In this document: piece after piece, positions 23,891-32,099 of the stretch
How positions within the stretch are numbered: the stretch's first letter is position 1
Layout: every line of letters begins with the position of its first letter
Assembly: GCF_000612625.1 (NCBI RefSeq)
Contig: NZ_CCAS010000045.1
Location: forward strand, 1-32,721
Direction: 5' to 3'
DNA length: 32,721 nt
Source: Neobacillus jeddahensis
Lineage (GTDB): Bacteria > Bacillota > Bacilli > Bacillales > Cytobacillaceae
The notes under the pieces: generated by a model
Database searches by the model: none
What the model saw: the letters and a program-made list of their open reading frames with translations, nothing else
Told to the model about the DNA's origin: nothing
Position numbers and translations under genes: made by a program

Positions 23891-25269
23891 TCACTATCAT
23901 CTTCCTGAGGGAACCACAAGGTTATGCTTGTTCCTTTATTTAACTTGCTTTTCACTTTGATTACTCCCTTATGGGCGTCCATTAGCGCCTTAACGATTGA
24001 AAGACCAATTCCTACCCCACCCGTTTTTCGATCGCGGGATTTGTCGCCCCGATAGAATCGTTCAAAGATGTGCGGAATATCATCCTCTTTCATCCCTGCC
24101 CCTTCATCCTGAATCTGAAAGCCTACATAGCCAGCTTTTTCTGTCACGACTGAAATTGTGACATTCTTGCCTTCTGGTGTATATTTTAGGGCGTTATTTA
24201 GGATATTGGATAATATTTGCATGAGACGGTCCTTATCTGCTGCAAATAATTCCTCCTGAGCAGGCTCTTCAATATGAAGACCCACTCCCTTTTCCTTAAA
24301 GATGGGTAAAAATATTTCCCACAGTGCCGCTAACACACTGCCCGCTTCCAAAGCTATTTTTTCCAGCTTTATTTGCGGATTCTCGGCCGCAAGTAGTTTT
24401 TCCAATTCATTAACAAGCCTGACTAGACGCATGAGCTCTTCATGGCTTACCTGCAGTCGTTGCGGAGTTGGCTCCCAAATTCCATCTTGGAAAGCTTCAA
24501 TTTGACTTCGTAGTGTTGCCAGTGGCGTTCGAAGTTCATGTGCCAGATCCCCCGTAAATTGCTTTCGAAGCATTTCTTCCTTCGCCAAGGATTCAGCCAG
24601 TTTATTAAAGGAAATAGCAATCTGCTTGACCTCTGTCGGTAAGCCTGATAATGGGATACGGATATCAAGATTATGCTGCTGCAGTTCACCAGCAGCAAAG
24701 GAAAGTTTCTTTAATCCTGACGTTAGTTTTTTTGAAAATAGCATACTAAAGATAATCGCTAACACTATAGTCAAACAAACGGCTGCCAATATATACAATT
24801 GAATCGTTTGAATAAATGTATATTCATCATCAATTAAGCCTTCAGGATAGATGGCAACAAGTCTGCCAATAATGACATTATCAACTTTTAGCGTGTAGGT
24901 TTTGGAGTGCCACTCCTCCCCATCGGGCTCAGGCTCCGTTAGGCCAAAACTATTCAACATGCCCCGAATATTAGAGGAATCCATCTGAATTTGCCCTAAA
25001 CGATCATATAACTGAAAATAAAGTTGATCCGACATAGCATTTTCGTGCAATAGACCATAAACTGGATCACTAGTAAAATGACCATTTTTCTTATAATCCT
25101 TCTGAATTTCCGTTATAATTCTATCTATCTTTTTTTCGCGATTGCGATCTAAATAACTATGAAAACTCTCCTCGAATCCATATTGAATAAAGAAGCTAAC
25201 AATTAAGATCCCGACCATCGAGATGAGCACTAAATAAAATAGTATTTTAGACCGGAGCGTTTGCAGCAT
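23887..25269 (-). CDS. Membrane sensor histidine kinase
   Basis: A 460-residue sensor kinase. TM1 spans about 8-29, the extracytoplasmic sensor domain about 30-153, TM2 about 154-178 and HAMP about 179-232. The H-box FTGDLAHELRTPLATLRSQI has the phospho-accepting H244. The N-box is QILSNILNNALKYTP (N359), and the G-boxes are DEGAG (388-392) and GVGIGLSIV. GGAGGGG lies six nt before the ATG, inside the end of the regulator gene (23-nt overlap). The signal is not evident from the sequence. Domain layout resembles BaeS-like kinases. It is the second gene of the pair with the OmpR-type regulator. Confidence 0.92.
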   Translation of the reverse strand: MLQTLRSKILFYLVLISMVGILIVSFFIQYGFEESFHSYLDRNREKKIDRIITEIQKDYKKNGHFTSDPVYGLLHENAMSDQLYFQLYDRLGQIQMDSSNIRGMLNSFGLTEPEPDGEEWHSKTYTLKVDNVIIGRLVAIYPEGLIDDEYTFIQTIQLYILAAVCLTIVLAIIFSMLFSKKLTSGLKKLSFAAGELQQHNLDIRIPLSGLPTEVKQIAISFNKLAESLAKEEMLRKQFTGDLAHELRTPLATLRSQIEAFQDGIWEPTPQRLQVSHEELMRLVRLVNELEKLLAAENPQIKLEKIALEAGSVLAALWEIFLPIFKEKGVGLHIEEPAQEELFAADKDRLMQILSNILNNALKYTPEGKNVTISVVTEKAGYVGFQIQDEGAGMKEDDIPHIFERFYRGDKSRDRKTGGVGIGLSIVKALMDAHKGVIKVKSKLNKGTSITLWFPQEDDSE

Positions 25270-25957
25270 CTAGTACCCCTCCAAATTTGTAGCCCATTCC
25301 AAATACCGTTACGATAAAATCTGGCTGGCGTGAATCCAATTCTATTTTTTTGCGGAGGTTTTTGATATGTGTATCGACGCTGCGTTCGTAGCCTTCATAA
25401 TACATACCCTCATCTTGAATCTTTTCTAGTAAATCCAATCGACTATATACTCGGCCAGGATTAACAGCCATATTGGTTAACAACTTATATTCAATCGGTG
25501 TCAGCGTAACGTCCTCGCCGTTAACCGTTACTTCTTTTTTGATTAAATCAATCGCTAGTTTTTTTCCGTTAAATTCAAGACGCTCAACTTTTTCTGCCTT
25601 TTTCACGCGTCTTAAGATGGCCTGGACACGAACCACTACTTCTCTTGGGCTAAATGGCTTCGTTAAATAATCGTCAGCGCCCATGACAATACCGTTGATT
25701 CGATCATCTTCTGCCGATTTGGCTGTAAGCATGAGAATCGGTACATCTGACTCCTTCCTCACCAATCGGCACACCTCTTCGCCAGATATATCGGGCAGCA
25801 TTAAGTCAAGAATAATGAGGTCAGGGTTTATTGTTTTCGCCTTTTTCAACGCATCAATTCCGTTATCCGCACTATGAATTTCATAGCCTTCTCTCTCTAG
25901 GTACGCTTCGAGAACTTCTATTATTCTGCGTTCATCGTCAACTAATAATATCTTCAT
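25247..25957 (-). CDS. OmpR/PhoB-family response regulator
   Basis: A 236-residue two-domain regulator. The receiver contains D7/D8, the phospho-accepting D51 (LIILDLMLPD), T78 and K100 (DYLTKPF). The C-terminal winged helix has LTPIEYKLLTNMAVNPGRVYSR and RSVDTHIKNLRKKIE. GAGGAG precedes the ATG at 25957. It is partner of the overlapping histidine kinase. Targets are unknown. The secreted M6 protease gene upstream on the same strand is separated by a terminator, so it is a neighbour rather than an operon member, though it could be a target. Confidence 0.93.
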   Translation of the reverse strand: MKILLVDDERRIIEVLEAYLEREGYEIHSADNGIDALKKAKTINPDLIILDLMLPDISGEEVCRLVRKESDVPILMLTAKSAEDDRINGIVMGADDYLTKPFSPREVVVRVQAILRRVKKAEKVERLEFNGKKLAIDLIKKEVTVNGEDVTLTPIEYKLLTNMAVNPGRVYSRLDLLEKIQDEGMYYEGYERSVDTHIKNLRKKIELDSRQPDFIVTVFGMGYKFGGVLDAANAPV

Positions 25958-26039
25958 GAATGACCACTCCTCATACCACTAATATACCATCTCCAGTCTG
26001 TGATGTTTGTAACTTCACAAATTCACCACAACTTCTTCA

Positions 26040-26226
26040 TAACATCTTCAATCTTTCTCGATAAGATGGTTTTGTAGTTAAGCAAGTGGATAGCCAAGGA
26101 CTCCCAAGTTTGTGTTATCCACTGTTGATGAAGTATATGGTGATTGACCATCTTACTCATCCCAAATTTAATCTCTCTTTTTTATATAACTAGGGTGTCC
26201 CGAACGACGGGACACCCCCTTTTTCT
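26040..26226 (+). ncRNA. Candidate plus-strand small RNA
   Basis: The 317-bp gap between two minus-strand genes contains a plus-oriented terminator (26193-26226) that no plus-strand gene explains. Upstream lie two nested inverted repeats: TAAGATGGT (26062-26070) with ACCATCTTA (26147-26155), enclosing AGTGGATA (26085-26092) with TATCCACT (26116-26123). The region could fold into a ~95-nt branched structure followed by the terminator hairpin. The promoter is not clear (TAAGAT at 26062 is a possible -10 without a good -35), so the 5' end is a guess. An alternative is a regulatory dyad for the divergent response-regulator promoter. The rest of 25958-26274 holds no gene. Confidence 0.4.
26193..26226 (+). 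terminator. Plus-strand terminator without an assigned gene
   Basis: GGGTGTCCCG and CGGGACACCC form a perfect 10-bp stem with a 5-nt loop, followed by CCTTTTTC on the plus strand. The minus-strand side lacks a T-run. Confidence 0.75.
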
Positions 26227-26232
26227 ATCTGC

Positions 26233-26264
26233 AAAAAAAAGACATCGGGCAGGGCCCGATGCCT
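26233..26264 (-). terminator. Terminator of the M6 metalloprotease gene
   Basis: On the minus strand CATCGGGC / GCCCGATG forms an 8-bp stem with a 3-nt loop, followed by a run of eight T. It lies about 10 nt after the protease stop codon. Confidence 0.9.
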
Positions 26265-26274
26265 CTTCAATTTC

Positions 26275-28671
26275 TTATTTATGAATCCAAACAGCACCAG
26301 CTGTGTTGTCTTTCGCTTCGCCGATGACTTGGACCTTAATTGGATACTGGGACGGAACTTTTACTCCGGCATCTGGAATGATAGAGTTAATGTAAGACTT
26401 CGTAGAATCAAATTCGGTTACGCCTAAAAGGCCTTTGTAATCATAGATTCCGCGCGTTGGAGAATTGACGGACCATGTAGGTGACTTGTCTAGTGAAAAT
26501 GCTGCATCAGCCACTTGGTAACGTGTCGTTTGAGCAATAGAATCTTTGCCATTTAGGTTAAAAATTTGCGCTTCAGGATGTGAGTCCACTACACTTAGAA
26601 AGCCTTCACCTGGGTGAACACCGCCCCAGTTATCAGTAAATGTATCATCACCATACCAAACTACTAAACCAGTATTATAGGCTGCATCGCGGGAGTATTT
26701 CAGAGCAGTATCAGAACCTGCATAGTTTCTCCACTCTAGGTAGTAGTAGTGCGGTTTTTGGATCCAGCCATCAGAGACTTCGAAACCATCTAATGTTACT
26801 TGTGGTGTGCCCTCTGCATCATCAGAGAAATTGACTTGACCATCCACTGTCAGTTGAAGATTATCTAAGGCAAATCCATCTGGAGCCAAACCGCCGTCCG
26901 TTACATATTCAAAGACAAGTTTTACTTTTTGACCAGCAAATTGGCTAAGGTCAAGGGATTTGTCTTCCCATTTGCCTTGTGACGTTTCATAACCGCTTCC
27001 TTCAGTATTTTCATCCCCAAGGACATCTAGTTCAACACTCTTACCATCTTCTGTAACTGCATTTACATTTAGGTAGTCATAACCAGATTCGACTTCATAC
27101 CATTGTTTGTAATCAAATGTAGCAGAAGTCGCATTGGTTAAATCAAATACAGGGGTTTCCAGTACTGTGTCAAGGTTATCGCCTTTTGTACTATAATAAT
27201 ATTTTGCCCCAAATTCAGCTTTAATACCAGGAACCTTTTTGTCAGGCAAGTTTACTTTGACAATACCAGGGTTGTTGGACTTGGTGACACTCTGATCAAT
27301 TACAGCCGCAATCCCATTTTTATCGATATCTTCATAGTTTACTTCGGTAATATTCGCCCAGTTACCGCCAATTGTTTTTTGATAGAATTCTTTTACTTGT
27401 GGTGAGAAGCTTGGCGGCTGGGTACCAGCAATATGACCGCTCCAGCTTCCGCCGCTCATGATCGACCATTGCGCAACCGAATCACCATTGCCAGTGTATT
27501 GTGTATCATACTCATCCGGTGCCCCTAAGTCATGGCCATATTCGTGAGCAAATACGCCGACGGCCCCATCTTCAGGCTCGATTGTATAATCGTAAGCCGC
27601 CATTGGACCGCCCCAGTAATCTACTGTAGCTTCTGTGTTAGCAATTGGAGTAACGCCGTTCAAGGTCCAGCGATGTGACCAAATCGCATCATCGCCTAGT
27701 TCACCGCCGCCAGCTTCCTGACCAACACCAGCATGAAGGACCATCAAGTGGTCAACCAAGCCGTCAGCTTCATAGATATTGCCGTCGCCATCAAGATCAT
27801 AGATATCTAGATTATCATAATCTGCTAAATTAATGCCAGATGCTACAGCTGCATTTAAGGCATCCTTTACAAGTCCACGCGGACCTTTCGTTCCTGCTTT
27901 ATTATCATTACCGCCAGTTGGATCATCACTGCCGTAATCTGCATAATTTCCTGGTACTGTTAACCAATCAGATACAGTGCCGTCAACGGTATAGCTGCCA
28001 CCGGATTGCTCTTCATAGTATTGTTTAAATGTTTTAACCTTATCTCCATTAAAAAGGGTGAAGTCTTGATCGCCAAACAGCATTTTTTCATAATGCTCTT
28101 TATTGAAATCGTCTGACCACATATAACCTGGTTCTTGTTCAATATTGTTGTGCTTAAAGTCAGCATATTCTACTAAAAGTACTAGTACTTCATCTGTACG
28201 AACATCACCGTTATAAGCTGCTTGCTTGGCAGAATCTACTTTTACTGCCCCATTTGGCTTACCTTTTTTAAAGTTTGTATGTCCTTTTGCAAGCTGCTTG
28301 GCAAGCTTGTCCTTTTGCTTTGTGACAAAATCCTTTGCTTTTTCATCAAAATCTTTTTGTTCTGTTGTTAGGGTCTTGTCTGTTTTGCCAGGTTTTTCAC
28401 CCTGTTTTTTCTTTATGTAGGCCTTTGCTGCTTTTGTAATATCTGCTTGTGATGCATTCTTAGCAATAAGCCCTCTCTTTTGCAGTGCTTTACCTAGACG
28501 ATCGATATCTACTATATTCAAATCGATCGGAGCTGATTCGGCTGATGTTGCAGCCGATACCGGTTTTGGTGCCACCGTGCTTCCAGCAAATGCTCCTGCG
28601 AACATAGTAGTCGCTACCATCGTACTAGCAGCAAGGCTGGATAAGACCTTTAAGGTATTTTTCTTCTTCAC
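26275..28671 (-). CDS. inhA: Secreted M6 metalloprotease, immune inhibitor A type
   Basis: A 798-residue secreted zinc protease. A Sec signal peptide (about 1-40, ending PKPVSAA) is followed by a charged Lys-rich propeptide (about 50-150). The catalytic domain has the zinc motif [12 protein letters not shown] (H376, E377, H380), Ca-binding-like [13 protein letters not shown] upstream and a Met-turn ([10 protein letters not shown]) downstream. Two MAM-like beta-sandwich segments follow (about 500-640). Length matches InhA of the Bacillus cereus group, which degrades antimicrobial and matrix proteins. Translation starts at GTG with GGGGGG nine nt upstream. It is monocistronic with its own TATAAT promoter and terminator. 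Homologues occur in non-pathogens, so virulence should not be assumed. Confidence 0.93.
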   Translation of the reverse strand: MKKKNTLKVLSSLAASTMVATTMFAGAFAGSTVAPKPVSAATSAESAPIDLNIVDIDRLGKALQKRGLIAKNASQADITKAAKAYIKKKQGEKPGKTDKTLTTEQKDFDEKAKDFVTKQKDKLAKQLAKGHTNFKKGKPNGAVKVDSAKQAAYNGDVRTDEVLVLLVEYADFKHNNIEQEPGYMWSDDFNKEHYEKMLFGDQDFTLFNGDKVKTFKQYYEEQSGGSYTVDGTVSDWLTVPGNYADYGSDDPTGGNDNKAGTKGPRGLVKDALNAAVASGINLADYDNLDIYDLDGDGNIYEADGLVDHLMVLHAGVGQEAGGGELGDDAIWSHRWTLNGVTPIANTEATVDYWGGPMAAYDYTIEPEDGAVGVFAHEYGHDLGAPDEYDTQYTGNGDSVAQWSIMSGGSWSGHIAGTQPPSFSPQVKEFYQKTIGGNWANITEVNYEDIDKNGIAAVIDQSVTKSNNPGIVKVNLPDKKVPGIKAEFGAKYYYSTKGDNLDTVLETPVFDLTNATSATFDYKQWYEVESGYDYLNVNAVTEDGKSVELDVLGDENTEGSGYETSQGKWEDKSLDLSQFAGQKVKLVFEYVTDGGLAPDGFALDNLQLTVDGQVNFSDDAEGTPQVTLDGFEVSDGWIQKPHYYYLEWRNYAGSDTALKYSRDAAYNTGLVVWYGDDTFTDNWGGVHPGEGFLSVVDSHPEAQIFNLNGKDSIAQTTRYQVADAAFSLDKSPTWSVNSPTRGIYDYKGLLGVTEFDSTKSYINSIIPDAGVKVPSQYPIKVQVIGEAKDNTAGAVWIHK

Positions 28672-28704
28672 CTGTTTATTCCCCCCATTTTAATATAATT
28701 GAAT

Positions 28705-28751
28705 CGTTCTTCGAAAAGAACGGTTCTTTTCAATTCTATCAGACTATTATA
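28705..28751 (-). promoter_or_regulatory. inhA promoter -10 and downstream dyad
   Basis: On the minus strand a perfect TATAAT (28751-28746) stands about 75 nt before the GTG start; no good -35 is present at 17 bp. Between them CGTTCTT and AAGAACG (28705-28711 and 28716-28722) form a 7-bp dyad with a 4-nt centre. This could be an operator or a leader hairpin. The remaining AT-rich stretch 28752-29000 contains no gene. Confidence 0.5.
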
Positions 28752-29000
28752 AAAATTGTAAATAGTTTCAATTAAAAGTTAATTAATTGTAAAATGTAGA
28801 TATTTATACCCTAATAATTGAAAAACCGAGGATTAAAATAGGTAATTAATCCATATATAGATTATTGTTATAAGTCTTTAAACCTCTTTTATCCCTTTCT
28901 ATCTATTTTTCTATCAGAAACAGAAATTTCGAATTAGGAAATTTAAGTATTTTGACCTAATAAAAAAATATAGATCCCAAATAGGTTCTTTAAAATGAAC

Positions 29001-29035
29001 AAAAAACCTTAACGATAATTCGATAAGGTTTTTTC
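29001..29035. terminator. Bidirectional terminator downstream of the floT remnant
   Basis: AACCTTA (29005-29011) and TAAGGTT (29024-29030) form a stem. Six T follow on the plus strand, and six A precede it, serving the minus strand. Confidence 0.85.
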
Positions 29036-29043
29036 GCAGCTAA

Positions 29044-30141
29044 TTAGCCTTTATTCTTAATTTCATCGGTTAATTCCTCAATGCTTTTTCTCACATTGGA
29101 TTTTCCTGAATAATTTTCTATTAATTCCTTCACATCGATACCGCTAGATGCTTTCAATGATTCCTGCAGGCTTGCCATTAAGTTTGTGGCATAGCTGGTT
29201 ATTTTATTCGCTCCACCATTGGCACCGGAATTACCCCCAGTATCGACTACGGTTATTTTATCAATATTAGCTAATGGAGCTGCCACTTGCTTCGCATACT
29301 CAGGAAGCATTTTGATAATCATGTCTAAAATCGCAGCCTGACCGAATTGCTCGAATGCTTCGGCGATTTTTTCCTTCGCCTCTGCTTCTGCCAAACCTTT
29401 TAAACGAATGATTTCTGCTTCTGTTGACCCTTGCGCCTTTTCTGCATCTGCTTTTGCCAGACCATCAAGTCGAATTCGTTCAGCTTCCGCCTTCGCCATT
29501 GCTTCGATCCGATACTTATTAGCTTCCGCCTCGGCCATTTCTTTCGCCTTGTTCGCAGCTGCTGATTGTTCAACAGAGTAGCGATCTGCATCTGCTTTCT
29601 TCTTAACCTCGGAATCATATTGACGTTCACGACGCTGGATTTCTTTTTCTTCTAGTTCAATTTGCTTTTGTCTTTCAATAATCTTGATTTGCATTTCCTG
29701 TTCCATTACATCCTGTTTGGAGCGAGCACTTTCTAGATCATATGCCTGGTCAGCCTTTGCCTTTGCGATATCCTGCTCTCGACGGAACTCCGCAATTTTC
29801 AGCTGATTAATTTTCTCCGCTTCGGCAATTTCAGTTGCCCGTTCTAATTCATTGCGCTTTGCTTCCTTAGCCGCTTCTGCTTTTTTGATCCGTGTTTCCT
29901 TTTCTGCTTCGGCTGTCGCAATATCAGCATCTCTTTTCACCTGGGCAATTCTCGGTTTCCCGAGAGAATCAAGATAACCATTCTTATCACGGACATCTTT
30001 AATTGTGAAAGAGACAATCACTAAGCCCATTTTCGCTAAATCTTGGGAGGCAACTCTTTGAACCTCCTGGGAAAATTTATCACGATTTTTATAAATTTCT
30101 TCTACTGTCATCGAGCCAAGAATGGAGCGTAAGTGACCTTC
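29044..30141 (-). pseudogene. floT: Flotillin (FloT/YuaG), N-terminally truncated
   Basis: The frame reads EGHLRSILGSMTVEEIYKNR and continues to the normal flotillin C-terminus, including long Ala/Glu/Lys-rich coiled coils (about 70-250) and the tail DVKELIENYSGKSN. Full FloT is about 500 residues; here about 150 residues are missing, namely the membrane hairpin and most of the SPFH domain. Upstream of EGH the similarity ends abruptly near 30141 and a stop follows at about 30150. The first ATG (30111) has no ribosome binding site, so little product is expected. The break lies next to a cluster of mobile-element ends, which probably removed the start. The usual partner yuaF (NfeD) is absent. 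Confidence 0.85.
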
Positions 30142-30162
30142 TTTGTATCAGCGTTTCCAATC

Positions 30163-30212
30163 GGGCAAAAATATAAAATTAAGTAATATCAATACTTGTA
30201 TTAATTTTGCCC
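30163..30212. repeat. 50-bp inverted-repeat element beside the floT break
   Basis: GGGCAAAAAT (30163-30172) and ATTTTGCCC (30204-30212) are inverted and enclose AT-rich sequence. It lies about 20 bp from the point where floT similarity stops. It may be a tiny MITE-like element or the closed-up footprint of one. No open reading frame is inside. Confidence 0.4.
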
Positions 30213-30414
30213 AAACTCCTTTTGGGTGTAAATACATAAAAATCTTAGCATTTTTGTAGTTGTAAAGCATCGAAATTCTATTAAAGGTATGTGAAGAATT
30301 TACAATTTTGAAATTACGATTTTAATAGCAAAGGTAACCAAATTGTAATATATTTCATCATTATTAAATGATTTTAGTTACCCAAATACAAAAGTGTTAC
30401 TACTAAGCTATTCT

Positions 30415-30580
30415 GTCCAAAATTTGACGATACAAGCTGTCCTCTTTTTGACGACATAAATGTCCAATTGCTGTTTTCATATCATTTTGGAAAAACTTTT
30501 TGTCAGCATTTTAATTCAAAAAATAGCGTTGATATTTAAGTTGTCCAAATTAGGCGTTTCAGTACACGTTTTTGGACATA
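30415..30580 (+). mobile_element. Putative Tn7-like transposon end (TnsB-type repeats)
   Basis: Tandem TGTCC-headed units occur at 30415 (TGTCCAAAATTTGACGA), 30439 (TGTCCTCTTTTTGACGAC), 30462 (TGTCCAATTGCTG) and 30543 (TGTCCAAATTAGGCG). A related TGTCAGC is at 30502, and an inverted unit (TTTTTGGACA) ends at 30579. The first three are spaced 24 and 23 bp. A terminal TGT with several ~22-bp internal repeats is the signature of Tn7/Tn5053/Mu-type ends bound by TnsB-like transposases. Orientation puts the element's interior to the right, containing the two accessory genes. No transposase gene or second end is in the window, so this is an inference. Confidence 0.45.
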
Positions 30581-30667
30581 AATAATCGACTTTCATGATG
30601 CTCCTCCGTCCTTTAAAAAGCACAGAAAATACATAGTTTTGCAATATCGAGAAATTAGATGGCAACT

Positions 30668-30754
30668 TGACAGGAAGCCTCTGCGGGAATGTTTCCTAAG
30701 CCAGGAAGCTAGCAGTCACAATGGCTGGCTGTTACAAAATACTGTTTTGGGTCA
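30668..30754 (+). mobile_element. IS200/IS605-type right-end-like sequence (possible TnpB guide-RNA remnant)
   Basis: CAGGAAGC occurs twice (30671 and 30703), separated by a GC-rich hairpin-forming stretch ending TTTCCTAAGC. The second copy leads into GCTAGC-N9-GGCTGGC, a subterminal hairpin, and then TGTTAC. This layout (CGGAAGC/AGGAAGC, hairpin, GTTCAC-like end) resembles the right ends of IS605-family elements of Firmicutes, where the tnpB-associated RNA is encoded. No tnpB frame lies upstream, so it would be a solo remnant. The recognition is from memory of such ends and is uncertain. Confidence 0.35.
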
Positions 30755-30778
30755 GTAGCTTTTATAAATGTAAGAAAG

Positions 30779-30832
30779 CCAAAAATACGCAAGTAGTGCA
30801 TAAAAACCTGCATATTTTTGGCTCTTTAAATT
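30779..30832. terminator. Long hairpin, likely bidirectional terminator
   Basis: GCCAAAAATACGCA (30779-30792) pairs with TGCATATTTTTGGC (30810-30823) with a single mismatch. TCTTTAAATTTT follows on the plus strand. The stretch 30833-30977 shows no gene. Confidence 0.6.
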
Positions 30833-30977
30833 TTATTCCTTATTGTGTTAAAGCACCCTTTAGCTTAAGTACATTTCTTCACAATCTACCTTACTTAAGA
30901 AAAGTATGTATACTATAAGAAACTGCTACTAATTATTTTCGGAAATAGAAATGTAAATTGAAAAAAGAGGGGAATGT

Positions 30978-31766
30978 TCACCGCATTCGTACATGCGTTA
31001 TTAATTCCTCCATTACTTTTTTTAACCTCTCTTCTCTAACTTGTTTTTTTTCTTTTTCTAACCTTACCCTTCTATCCTCAATTTCTTCTGGTGTCATTTC
31101 CTCTAAAGTTTTGGTTCGTAAGAATTTAGATAAGAGGACGTTTAAAGATTCTCTATAATAATAAGCTGCCAACAATTTATCCGTATCTCTAAAAATTTGT
31201 GCCAATTCTAAATTAGATTTAGGTTCATTCAGTCGGTTCACCAGTTCTTTTGAATCGTTAATTCTTTTAATATCCTGTTCATCAAAATTATAGTCATTAA
31301 GTTTTTCTAGTCTTGGTTTTAAAGTGAATGTTTCAATTTTAAGTCTGTCATTAAATCTTTTCCAATTTGACAAATAGTCGACTGAAAAGAATAACTTATC
31401 TTCACTTTCTTCTTCCCAAAAATAAATATTTGGGATTTCTTTTTTATTACATAATTCACTTAAGTTTTTAATAAATAGTTCTTTAATCTTTTCGCTTTCG
31501 TTGTACATCCATTCATAAATTTCCACTTTATTGTCTGTAATCGGTTTTTCTATGATGTCGTGTTCATTCTTCTTTTTATTTTTTCTATGAAGAAAACTAT
31601 TTGCTTTACTGACAACATTTTTACTCTTAGTTATTGTCTCCTCTATTTCAGTAATTGTTTTATCAATATTTTGTACTTTTTCCTTTACAGCCTTGACAAC
31701 TTTGTATGATTCTGTGGCAGTTTTAATCAACTTATATCCTTTTTTAGCGCCATCTAAATAATTCAA
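30978..31766 (-). CDS. Unrecognised coiled-coil protein
   Basis: A 262-residue, very charged, AT-rich gene product. The N-terminal 70 residues (NYLDGAKKGYKLIKTATES, then a heptad-like VKEKVQNIDKTITEIEETI) look amphipathic and coiled-coil. The middle has YEWMYNESEKIKELFIKNLS and IYFWEEESEDKLFFSVDYL. The C-terminus is a Glu/Lys/Arg helix (TPEEIEDRRVRLEKEKKQ). There is no signal peptide or membrane span and no recognised catalytic motif. A TTG start at 31766 is chosen because AAAGGAGGGGG lies 5 nt before it. It is on the same strand as, and 330 nt downstream of, an SMC-like ATPase gene. Function unknown; an accessory or defence role is only suggested by context. Confidence 0.7.
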   Translation of the reverse strand: MNYLDGAKKGYKLIKTATESYKVVKAVKEKVQNIDKTITEIEETITKSKNVVSKANSFLHRKNKKKNEHDIIEKPITDNKVEIYEWMYNESEKIKELFIKNLSELCNKKEIPNIYFWEEESEDKLFFSVDYLSNWKRFNDRLKIETFTLKPRLEKLNDYNFDEQDIKRINDSKELVNRLNEPKSNLELAQIFRDTDKLLAAYYYRESLNVLLSKFLRTKTLEEMTPEEIEDRRVRLEKEKKQVREERLKKVMEELITHVRMR

Positions 31767-32050
31767 GCTTACCCCCTCCTTTTTTATTAAAAAAAATACT
31801 TCTCCCAATATACTATAAATTCCTGTATTTAATTATAAAACCCAAAGTTAATTCTAGTATAATTCCACTTAAAAAAGCTGATTCCTTCTTTCACTAAACT
31901 GTCCCGTTAGTACATTAAGAACAACTTCACAAATATGTAAAAAAATTAGGAATTATACAAAATCTCCTTGAGTAATGGTTCATACTGAAAAATAAACATA
32001 ATGGCAAATCCTACATCATTTAAGTGCCAGAAACAGTTCTGTGAAAAATG
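31767..32050. other. AT-rich intergenic region
   Basis: There is no gene here. On the minus strand TATAGTATATT (near 31812-31822) could be the -10 area of the coiled-coil protein gene; no clear -35 was found. The stretch 31895-31950 (ACTGTCCCGTTAGTACATT and following) has the look of insertion-sequence debris but could not be assigned. Confidence 0.3.
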
Positions 32051-32073
32051 AAAAACGCCAATTAGGCGCTTTT
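32051..32073. terminator. Terminator after the ATPase gene
   Basis: AAAAACGCC and GGCGCTTTT form a stem around AATTA. On the minus strand GGCGTTTTTCATTTTTC follows, about 27 nt after the ATPase stop codon. The plus side also ends in TTTT. Confidence 0.8.
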
Positions 32074-32099
32074 CATTTTGTTAATAAACGTCAAGAAGA

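Noticed and set aside
30415..30580. CRISPR-like array of TGTCC repeats
   Set aside because: The repeats are short and diverged, with 23-41 bp spacing and one inverted copy, unlike CRISPR repeats. A transposase-binding array fits better.
30721..30918. 65-residue plus-strand open frame
   Set aside because: It begins inside the putative IS605-type end, runs through a terminator hairpin, and has Cys/Phe-rich translation without a ribosome binding site.
30978..31808. Longer form of the coiled-coil protein starting upstream at 31808
   Set aside because: The AAAGGAGGGGG site lies inside this extension and correctly positions the TTG at 31766; the earlier start has no ribosome binding site.
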